64,000 nucleotides of DNA, taken from Nematostella vectensis. Lineage: Eukaryota; Cnidaria; Anthozoa; Actiniaria; Edwardsiidae. This document shows positions 38,401-50,400 of this stretch, piece after piece. Under the pieces are notes generated by a model. That model did not search any database. It saw only the letters and a list, made by a program, of their open reading frames with translations, and was not told where the DNA came from. The position numbers and the translations under genes are program-made. The DNA lies in NCBI RefSeq assembly GCF_932526225.1, contig NC_064034.1, positions 4,698,001-4,762,000 of the forward strand. Reading direction: 5' to 3'. Each line of letters begins with the position of its first letter. Position 1 is the first letter of the stretch.

Positions 38401-41400
38401 GATTTGGTGAATGAACTGATTGTATTGGACTCTCTCGATAGCAGAACTGCCATTTGACAATTGGACTGACAGGTTTTTCCCTTTTTGGTAACAAAATTGC
38501 CGCATAACACGGGCTTGGTAAATTGCCGCCTTACACGGGCTTGGTAAATTGCCGCATACCACGGGCTTGGTTGATTGCCGCATAGCACGGGCTTGGTTGA
38601 TTGCCGCATAGCACGGGCTTGGTATATTGCCGCATAACACGGGCTTGGTAAATTGCCGCATAACACGGGCTTGGTAAATTGCCGCCAAACACGGGCTTGG
38701 TAAAGTCGCATAACAAGGGTTTGGTAAATTGCCGCATAACACGAGCTTGGTAAATTGCCGCATAGACCGGGCTTGGTAAATTGCCGCCTAACACGAGCTT
38801 GGTAAATTGCCGCATAGCACGGGCTTGGTAAATTGCCGCATAACACGGGCTTGGTAAATTGCCGCATAACACGGGCATGGTAAATTGCCGAATATCACGG
38901 GCTTGGTAAATTGCCACATAACACGGGCTTGGTTAATTGCCGCATAGCACGGGCTTGGTAAATTGCCGCCTAACACGGGCTTGGTAAAGTCGCATAACAC
39001 GGGTTTGGTAAATTGCCGCATAACACGAGCTTGGTAAATTGCCGCATAGACCGGGCTTGGTAAATTGCCGCCTAACACGAGCTTGGTAAATTGCCGCATA
39101 GCACGGGCTTGGTAAATTGCCGCATAACACGGGCATGGTAAATTGCCGCATAACACGGGCATGGTAAATTGCCGAATATCACGGGCTTGGTAAATTGCCA
39201 CATAACACGGGCTTGGTTAATTGCCGCATAGCACGGGCTTGGTAAATTGCCGCATAACACGGGCTTGGTAAATTGCCGCATAACACGGGCATGGTAAATT
39301 GCCGAATATCACGGGCTTGGTAAATTGCCACATAACACGGGCTTGGTTAATTGCCGCATAGCACGGGCTTGGTAAATTGCCGCATAACACGGGCTTGGTA
39401 AATTGCCGAATATCACGGGCTTGGTAAATTGCCACATAACACGGGCTTGGTTAATTGCCGCATAGCACGGGCTTGGTAAATTGCCGCATAACACGGGCTT
39501 GGTAAATTGCCGCATAACACGGGCATGGTAAATTGCCGAATATCACGGGCTTGGTAAATTGCCACATAACACGGGCTTGGTTAATTGCCGCATAGCACGG
39601 GCTTGGTAAATTGCCGCATAACACGGGCTTGGTAAATTGCCGCATAACACGGGCATGGTAAATTGCCGAATATCACGGGCTTGGTAAATTGCCGCATAAC
39701 ACAGGCTTGGTTAATTGCCGCATAGCACGGGCTTGGTAAATTGCCGCATTCCACGGGCTTGGTTAATTGCCGCATAACACGGGCTTGGTTAATTGCCGCA
39801 TAACACGGGCTTGGTTAATTGCCGCATAACACGGGCGTATCACTCACGTGTGCTGTCTGCTCGTCTGTCCCGATCACCCGAGCTTCGGACAAATTCCCAA
39901 ACTTGACATAGTGGTCATCTGGAAAAGACAACCTGCAAACAAGATCATCTTCAGAAAACACCGCACGAGAAGTCATAGCAAGCAACCTGCAAACAAGATC
40001 ATCTTCAGAAAACACCGCACGTGAAGTCATAGCAAGGTGGTTTACCTTCGGTAAATCACACAATAATTTGATCTCATGTCAATGTATGTCATGTATGGAC
40101 AGCTCGTTCGAACAAGCAAGGTGGGTCATGTTATTACTGATTAAGTGTCGTTGTGTAAAACAGCAATAGTTTCTCAATTCATTTCTTACTTCATTTCGAA
40201 AATTTCGCCGAAATTCCAAAGCGCACATGAAGGCATTCCGAACGGTGAAGAAGTCAAGGCGAACTGACCATCCTGAGAATGAAAATGGAATACCACCGTT
40301 AGCAACAGAACAATTTCTCCCATAAAGAGGCACCGGCACACCTAAACCAAAAGGGACAGAGCTTTAGCACGACATAGAAACATTAAGAAAATATCGGGGC
40401 ATAGTTACGCCCCTTCTGGCCATTTCCTTATAATTACTGCTACGGCCACAAGGCAAACCTATAGCAAGCAATGAATGACCATCTGCACTAAAACGGGCAG
40501 GTCGAGGTAACGAGAAAAATAGAAAAGGAGTGAGGATTGAACAGCCTCGGGCAGAGTTGCTTTTAATATACAATTGTATGTATTATAACACCTACACAAA
40601 ACACAATGTCTGGCGAGGAAGTTTATATGAAAATGGCAAGAACCATCAACTCTGGCTGCTACAGTATTGGGTCAGTTACAGGTCTAGCTGCTACAGTATT
40701 GGGTCAGTTACAGGTCTAGCTGCTACAGTATTGGGTCAGTTACAGGTCTAGCTGCTACAGTATTGGGTCAGTTACAGGTCTAGATGCTACAGCATATACC
40801 TTGGAGGGATGACACATGGATATCGCCGCACTATTACAGGAGTAAGAAGCTTCTTCCTGGAAGATAAACCACATAAAAATCTTCATGAACGATTGAAAAT
40901 AAATAGAATGAAGGGGTGGATAGCCGTTTACGGCTGTATTCCACTGATTTTTTTAGGAGCGTTTTCAAAATTTATTTAACCGTAAGCGATAAACCACCCT
41001 AGTTATACCTCTCCTGAAATGATGTTGAACATTTTCAACTCGCCGTTTTGAGTCCCTAATATGATGTTCTTGCCATCTTCCTGTGCGATAATAATAACAG
41101 ACATCAGACCGGGCACATTATACGGAATATTCCTAATAACTGCTAATAACAGAAATCAGACCGCAAAAGAATGCAATAAGAATGTGCTGACTATTTTCTC
41201 TTATGTTGCTCTCCCTAGCTCGAAGTGGTACTCAATTTTCCTTCATCAGAGCGGACGTTCCAGTCTGAAGACCCTCCCCCTGGCTACGGGCCTGTGTTCC
41301 CTATGTGTTCCCTATAATATCTTACCATGAAGGCAACACACGTGAACATGCTTGTCTCATCTGAGTCCCGCATCCCGCGCAAAGGCTTGAATCTGCAACG

Positions 41401-44400
41401 GAAACAAAGACTGAGAGTTACATATGTAATAGTACAACCACCAATAAAAAGCGATTAGGATGAACTGCTTGGTCTTAATACACGAAGTTATTCTTACTTG
41501 CTGTAGACGAACTTGCGGTTGAATCGCGCGCCGTTGTAGCCTCCGTGTCTGGGGGTCACCTGCAACACGGTGAAATGGTAAAAAAGGGGGACGAGACAAA
41601 ACGCAGTATGGGTCATCCTGGCAAACCCTATAGTCCGTGGGCCAGAAAGTAAAACCCTCCCCAGCACCACCCCCCTCAGAAATTTTGGAAGAAATATATC
41701 ACCTGAAAGCCCTTTTCATAGTGAGTCTAAATTATATGTCAACCCTTTATAAAGCTCTGGGTTGGCCGCCGTACAGCACAAAAATTTCAAAGCAGTTTTA
41801 ATTATTTTCCAAATTTGAGAGTGTGGGTACCCTGTGGAACCTGAAAACCTCCCCAGGCTCATTAGCAGATTTTTCACTAAATTAAATAAAATGCAAAAAT
41901 GTAATGTTTGGTTTACTTTTTCTAAATCTAGGTTTAGTTAAACAATTATTTTCGAAAGATTCCGACATGGGTACCCTGTGGTTTTTAACTGAAAAAAAAA
42001 AAAAAAACACGCCGTACGGCCCACGCCCAGAGCTTTTGAAGTGTAAACATATATTTTTGAAATCACTATGGAAAGGGCTTTCAGATGTTATATGTCTCAT
42101 ATGAAGGGGGGGGGGTCACTCTCTGGCCCACGGACAGGGCGTCGAGGTCACAAGCGCGAGAACAAGGCGGAATAAGGCCGGTGGGGGGTGAGGGAGTAAG
42201 TGGAAGAAGTCTTCTCTTTCCTTTCTCTTCTCTTCCGCCCCCTCCCCCCTCCGTCTTCTCGTTCCCGTGCCTCGTTACACTCTCGACGCCCTGGATACCC
42301 GAGGATGAGTATATGGATGATCATTATCTAGGACATTCATACTTTACCGCAGTAGTCACGATTGCAATCCCGTCTCTAATTTTGTTCTTTTACTAAGTTC
42401 AAACTTTCGAATCTCCCACACTAGACGTAGAGTCGCTGTCAAAAATCTAGTGTCACTAGGGACCTTTCAAACGAAAAAAAACTTTTAACGTAATGATGAC
42501 TTTCAGTGGTTACAACTTGACCTACACATAGAAGATCTTTAAAGCCCTACTCCCTCAAAATTGCTACTAGTATGTCGAAACCATTACTACGGCTGCTATT
42601 ACATACTCACCTCTCTTCTGGTCAGACGTGTGGTGATGTTACTTGGTGCGTAATGACGGAACTCGGGGTCTGGACACTTATGTGGCCTAAAGCAAGGGGG
42701 AAAATGAGTACAACACTTTTCTAGAACTGCAAGCGTAAAGGTTGGTTCACACTAGTATGCAAGCCAAAGCGCAACGCACGTAATGTTTGGACTCTCACTT
42801 GAACTTAAGTTTACCTTTATAATGATGTTATTTTCTTGTTTGCTTACAAGCATTTGTCAAGAAACGGTGGGTATAAGGCAAGTTTCGTAATGTGTCACGT
42901 ATTGGAAGAAAGAATATGTAGACTCCTTTACCTCATAAATAAACATGTAACGTACTGGTAGAAAGAATAGGTAGGCTCCTTTACCTTAATAGCGAAAAAG
43001 GGGGGCATGCCGACATAGGATTGCTACACTGCGCATGCTGATCACGAAGAAACCGCGTGACAATATCGTCCAGGGTGGGGGGCGCCGGTGGGCGCTCCGC
43101 GCCTGACTTGATGTCTGGTAACAGGCGCTACAAGTAATCGAGACATCTCGATTAAAAGGACTAACACTACGCTCAAGAAAAAACAAGGCCTTTAAAGCGA
43201 GGGGTCACAAATAAAGGATATTGCATAGCCATTTTGCAGGGATACAAAGCTCGGCAAACGTTGACTTTAAACTAGAACTATTCAAAGCGAAGCAATGAGA
43301 GAAAGTTAGCCTGTGTGCTGTTCTTGTTGTTATTGTGTAGATCTCAGAAAAACTACGTGGTCCTACATGAATCCAATTCACAGACAAAAAAAGGGCCTTG
43401 TATGTTTAAACACAATCATTTCCTTTTTTTCGCCTTAAAAAGATTAGAAATCCCGTCTCACGAATAAAAAATCCAAAATCATGTTTCATGGAATAACACT
43501 TCACCGCCCTGAAAAGGAGGTTCTTTTGTTCATTAGAGGGGGGTCCAATGTATTCACTCCTGCATACCTTTTCCGCAGGAGTGCCAGGGTCACTAAATCT
43601 GTACTTGGAAAGAGTTGGGGTCTGTGGGCTGGAGACTGGTGCTGGTGTGGCGAGCTTTTCTGATTGGTGGGGTTGAAGTCTCTACAAGAACAAAATGTGC
43701 TGGGATTCAAATTTCGGGAAGAAAGAAGAGTAAATTAAATAAGGCGAGTTGAATGTCTTTCTTCATCCCTTCGTCCTTGTATTTTGTTCTCTTTCGGACA
43801 TAACGGCTCTCAGTCACACAGCATACCTTAGCAAGTTTAGGGGGAGTTTCTATCAACCGGTTGTTAGGCAGATCAGCTTCCCTGAGAAGCACCTTTGCAG
43901 TCTCTGTCAAACCTTGGATTATTAGAACAAAGTTTAACAAATCAATTTCAGCGTTGGTTTGGGGGGTCAGTACGCAGCTCTTACAAGCTGCAATTTGATT
44001 GGGCAAATGAACAATATCCGCACCTCGACACAAAGAACGAGAAAAATAGAGACAAAAGAACTCCTTTGTAGAGCAAAGATAATAGAAGACAAAGCAGCTG
44101 CGTACTTACTCGGTTTGGGAAGTAACAACAAAAAGAATTTTAACGATATCAAATGTAGGGAAGGCATCACAGTAAAAAAAGTTTAACGATATCCAATGTA
44201 GGGGGAGAGTCACAGTTTAAGAACTTGAACGAAAGATACTGATTATCATAATCAAAGTTCAAAGAATCTGAAAACATTTTTAGCCTTACTCCAGCCAGAC
44301 AATAAGATTATTCCAGTAAGCCATTTCTCACCTTTACACATTAGGTGGTCATACATGAGTTGTAACAGCTCTTTTCCTGGGTATGAAATTCGAGTCTGAG

Positions 44401-47400
44401 CGACGACACCAGCCTTTGGGAAAGAAAATACTCTTCACTGTCATTTGCATAACATGGCAAGAAGTATCCTTGATAAAATTTGATGACGTCATTTACCTGC
44501 ACATGTCTTTAAAAAAGAGGAAGAGCGCTTTTAAAGCATCACCATTATTTCTTTAATGAAGAGTGGCTTAGATGGCATTTATTTATAATAATGAGTTTAA
44601 TTCAACCTTTCGCGGTATAGACTGGATTACAGGTGAGTCAGAGATACAAGTAAGCAATACAATAAACTACAATTAATCAATGTAATTAGCATATTTAACA
44701 GTAACGAACTCGTTGAAACGACTCGTATTAGTAGGCCTCTGATACGATGTAGATTTAGACCTGGGGTTATACCCTAAATCATGTGTAATGCGACGCCCTT
44801 TAATGATAGGAAAAAGAGGATTCTCTGGTTTGATTCTGGAAACGAACCGCTGGCATGCAATATTTCTTCGCTCATGCAACGTTGGAAGGTTTGCCAGCGT
44901 GAGTGAACTCTCATAACTACGACCTGGGAAAGCGATCTTGAGCGCACGCCTCTGAACATTCTCTAGGGCGTCAGACAGATAATTTGGAAGGTTCGCGAAG
45001 GCTGCAGACGCATATTCAATAACCGATCTGATGAGTGACCTGTAGACTGTTATCAGCTCTATGGCATCCAGGCCGCATTTCTTAAGTACTCTTAAAGCAT
45101 AAAGCCTTTTGTTAGCCTTCTTAATTATGAAGTCGCAGCGCGCAACCCATGTCAAGTCACACAATATAAGAACGCCAAGCAGCTTGAACGACTGCACCCT
45201 ATCGATGGTATTACCTCTTACGGCCATGGGCTGCTAACTGCAACTATCATAGTTTAAAAAGCTAACGGGCATTTCCTTGTACTTTAATGGATTAAGGCGC
45301 ATGTTATTCTTTAGGGCATATGCTTGAATGTCATTATCAATGTGTCCTAGGAGGGATGGTGAGTTCCTAGGTACCACCTCAAGAACAGTCAAATCGTCCA
45401 CGAACGAGAGGAAAAGCTTGTTTTTCCATGTAAGGGGATATTTTAACAAAGCAGTTATTAAGGTTTTATTAATGGGTAAAACAAATAGGAAGTGGAAGAA
45501 TCACGCACTTGTAAGTACGCGTGTAACTGTATTTACCAAGCCATCGCAAGCACTTACCAAAGTTATTCTAGACAAAGACGGGATTGATGATGTGGCATTT
45601 CCAAGAGGCTTTCCCGTCACTCGCTCCAGTAGTTCTGCCGCGTATTTACAGAACACCAGATGATCCGATATGTTGTCTTCAAGAACAGGCTCTCGCATCA
45701 GAACTGGAAGAGAAATTATACGAATAATGGGCAAGTATAGTGAGCGTTATATGTGGATGTGCTATTCCGCATTCGCCACACTCTTTTCCATAAAAAGTCT
45801 TATCATTCGGTGCACGCTATACTACTTGTATCTTACTTTGCAGCTGGCCACTATTGAAGAGCTGAAGCTTGCCAATCACTTGACGAATCTTGTCACTACG
45901 AGAAAGCCCACACAGCGCCTTGCACGCCAAAGCCCGCATTGAATCAGCGTGAACCAGCGGCGTTTTGACAAGCAGCAAGCTCAGTAGCACCTTGATTCCG
46001 TTACCATTGCGCAGGCAGGACCACATCTTGGGAATGATTCCAGAGTCAGCAGATGGTCTTCCGCTCCAGCATAGCTTGCCACTTTGCATCTGCCTGGCTA
46101 CTGAAACCTACCAACAAACAAGTACTTTAGTGCAAGGGCGTAACCACAGGTAGCCCAAGCTCTGCCAAGAGTAATTTGAACCGACCGGATCATTGAGCGT
46201 TAATATAGAGAAGATATGGAGTTGTTACTTTATGCTAGAATTCTTCCATAAAAATGTAAAAAATTCAATACAATCCGTTTTAGCGCTCTTCTGTGAAATT
46301 TAGAATTTTCACTCTATCACTCCTACTATAATTTTACCCTGACTCGTGGACCACAGACGCAATTACAGATGACATGTAATCCCCACTTCTGAATGTCAGA
46401 GTCAGCAACAATGTCACCCTCCGCAGCTCGTAGCAGCAGCCTGTACAGAAAATGCAATCACTTCAGCTACAACAAATATGCTATAAGTATGCAATTCAAT
46501 TCACATAATTCGATTCCTACCTCATTCCCGTCTGGGACTCGCCAGAGGGTAGCTGTATTTGATCACACAGAGCTTCCATGGCAATAGGGCTTACAGTGAG
46601 CACGGCAAGAATCTCTAGTGCAAGCCGTGTTACATCACTCCTGTTAAGACACAAATCCAATGAATCCCATTGGTTTACAAAAACAAACATGCTTCCTAAG
46701 ACAAGAATGTATGATTACCTGCAGCTATAGCCCCGCCAATCAGAGGACAGAGATACCACTTGTAGCATCAGAGTGAATCCTTGTAGTTTTTTCATAATCT
46801 AGAGAAGGCATGTACACATTAATTCTTTTGCCTGGAATAAAACACCATGCTATGTATGGGTAAAGGTTATACCAAGAGAGGTTTCAATTGGTAGGCTGAA
46901 AATCTTTGTTCAACCATAACATGGCATTATTTTAGGGCGGTGTAAGGCTTACAGAAATTAAAGGGTTAATAATAAAAGACTGTGGATGGGTCAGGGTTCA
47001 CCTGGAGTGCTATCCATTGGTAGTGTTGCAGCTTGTTGTTGCAGTTTCGGGCATTGTAAGGCTTACAGGTTTTTCTTTCTGCCTAAAGTAAAGGACCTTG
47101 GATGGTTTAGCTTACCTGGAGTGGTTTCCACTGGTAAGTCATGTATCTATGCTCCAGCATTAGATCAGTGTTCTCTAGAATACTGTCTTGGTCCAGAGAT
47201 GCAGCCTAGAAAATAGAGCGTATTTTTTTTTGCACACAACAACAAAACTGGGAACATACGAGTAGGGGAAGGCAGAAAATTATTCTGCTTTTATGTTGTT
47301 TCCACTTGTCCACAGTTCACAATGCTCTTGATTCAATCAAGGATTTTATTTTGTTGGCCAAAGTATTTTTGTTCACACAAAAACAAATTAAAGAACATAT

Positions 47401-50400
47401 CATGCATCATGCCATCTCCATTTGGATTTCTGGTATGTTCTAGGTATTACCCCAGTACAATACAGCAGCCCACCCTTTTAGAGTTTGGAAACTTCAGTGC
47501 ACATCCCAACATGGACATTAGGTGCAGTGGAATCTTCTTTGAAGATTGATGACTCTTGAGGATAAGCCGTGAGGAGAACATCAAATACAAAGCAACAAAC
47601 CTTGTAGGCTGGTATGGGAATTGGTGGTGTGCCCCCATTCTGCCGTGCTAGATTTCTGCGCAATGCATCTGCCTTGATACTCAAATGGGCCTCAAAGTAC
47701 TTGCGCAGGGCCATGCAGGCATGCTTGACGGTCTGACGGCTACTGAACACCTCATCATCACTTAACAAAGCAGCTTCATCAACCCGAAGGATTGGTAGAG
47801 TGCTTAACTAAGAGAAATAACATAGGGGAATAAAGCAAAAGAAACTCTAATGCCATACAAACTAATGCCATAAAACAACCCCAAGCACTCAAATCCTGAC
47901 TATGGACTTGTTCATAACCCCTTTTTGTCAACATGATTGTGTGCTTATCAGGGCAAACCATTGGATATTTATAAAAGTACTCACCAGGTTAATCAGTTTG
48001 CGCAAGCCATCTCCATTATCAAAAAACTCAAGCACAGCACGGAACGGGAAGGTGAGAGAGAAGAAAAGAGTAGCATGACAGTGTCCTGAGTCATGTGAGC
48101 ACTCAAGCAACCAGAGAGCATACTTGACCATGTCATTAAGAACAGGGTGTGGGAGCAGACACACCTAAGAATGGGGAAGAGCAAGAAAAGTCATAACCAA
48201 TGGAGAAAAATATACCCAATGTCATTGAATGCATTTCAACGCATTGTAAAATTATACAGAGATAATAGGGGACTAGGACAGTGACCCCTTTTATCCAAAT
48301 GCAAAATTGATACATTTTATTGTAAATTTGAACAAAATCTAAAACTGTATGCAGTGTTCAGTTTTTTTTACTTTCACATTTACATAAAAAATGATAAATT
48401 TTTTTATCACCATCACCTGTGATAAACATATTATCAGCCTTTACTGTACGCAGCCACTTTTGTCAAAAGTCTAAAACTAATATTTCACTTGTTTATGGAA
48501 ACTGCAAGGTGATGCATAGCATCATAAAGTGAAGGCAACATGTTTTTTTAACTTTCACATTTACATAAAAATGATAAAAAATTAATCACCATCACCTGTG
48601 ATAAACATATTATCAGCCTTTACTGTACGCAGCCACTTTTGTCAAAAGTCTAAAACTAATATTTCACTTGTTTATGGAAACTGCAAGGTGATGCATAGCA
48701 TCATAAAGTGAAGGCAACATGTTTTTTTAACTTTCACATTTACATAAAAAATGATAAAAAATTAATCACCATCACCTGTGATAAACATATTATCAGCCTT
48801 TACTGTACGCAGCCACTTTTGTCAAAAGTCTAAAACTAATATTTCACTTGTTTATGGAAACTGCAAGGTGATGCATAGCATCATAAAGTGAAGGCAACAT
48901 GTAATTGCAAATCTAAAGTAACACTACTTAGTCTGAACAAAAGTCAGTCACACTCAATTTTGTCTTCTGTTCTTTTCTTTCCTTACCCTTTCCATGGCGT
49001 CTTCATTATAAGCCAAGTAATAGAGACACATAGAAACACCTGTTGCAGCAACAGAAGGGCGAGGGACCTCAAGCAACCGCTGCACATGGGCATGAGTGAC
49101 AAATTCAGTGGCAAATTTTTTATGGCACAACAGAGAGGCAAGGTACTGGAAATAAATAGAAAGTTTGTTTAGAAAACATCAAAATGGTTTCAAGCTACAG
49201 TACCAAAAATCTTCTTAGTAAAGTATTCATTATTGGAAATTACAGTGTAAAGCTTAGAACACAAACAAATATGGGTAGAATGCTTGTTGTCTACTGAGAA
49301 ATCACAAGGAGAATTCAGGTGCTGAAACTGCATGAACTACTCTTATTGGAACAAACATTCCAGACATTAATTACAGTATATTTCCACTGTTCCTGGGCAA
49401 ACTAGTCACTCTTTAATGTCCATATAACATGGATTGAACTTATCTCAAATAAGACATAAATCAGGGGAAAGTTAACTAAATAGCAAATGTAATACCAAAA
49501 GTTTTAATGTGAGTATAGTGAAGGATCACTGACAGGATCAACCGTACTTATACATTACCATACCTTTAGTGCCTCAAACGATAAGTACATGTCCACCTGT
49601 CCTTTGAATGTAATGTAGTGCATGATGAGATCCAAAGCTTTCAGCTCGAACACTGTTGGAAGGAGCTGGAAGATGGCAAAAAATCTCAGAATATTATAAA
49701 AAAAACACATTCTAAAAAAATACATCACTCAAAGAGACACCAAATCTGCCCCCTTACCTCTTGATATTCTCCTAATGGTGTGAGGTACTGCATAATCAGA
49801 CGCTGTTGCATGGCCAGTGTCAATGGGGATAATGAGAATGACACAGGAGAACACTGATAACTCCTTTTGCTAGTTCTACTGGGAGAGCGACTTCTTTTGG
49901 ATTTGAGCTGGCTCAGATGGCTTTTAGACGAGGGAGTCATTTTCACTGGGAGAAAGTTTCAAGTTAACTAAATCATAGCCAGTTTATCAGGTCCCCACTA
50001 GAAAAATAGGACCTAAAAAGGTTAATGATTTGAGGATGGCATTGTACACTTGCTACAAAAAGAGGTGTTCTGCTAGAAATGGTTTGTTAAAAATTCAAAT
50101 ATATACTTGACATAGAATTGTACACAGCAAAATTCAATATAATAACAGAATGCAGCCTCAAACAGGGGTCAAGGTACGGCTAATATAAATAGCATGTAAG
50201 TAGTATGCTACTTTGTGGGAAATTGGTTCACTGGTGCAGTATGTACTGCCTGCCATACTCTAAACTAAAAACTGTGTAACACTAAATATTGTGTAACCCT
50301 AGCCTGAAACCAGACATTACCTCTAGGGATTGGGCTTCCTGCTGAAGATGATTCTGTGGATGATTTTGAGCTGATAGTACTGCTCCCTTCATTCTTTATT

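Noticed and set aside
38370..39775. Minus-strand ORFs with repeated AAIYQAR/CGNLPSP peptides
   Set aside because: Artefacts of the 26-bp intronic minisatellite; one rewrites the same unit in all three frames.
40364..40573. Minus-strand ORF containing [11 protein letters not shown] as a DCAF1 WD40 exon
   Set aside because: Exons 26 and 27 join in phase without it and give the expected WD40 sequence. The stretch resembles another non-coding segment near 34430.
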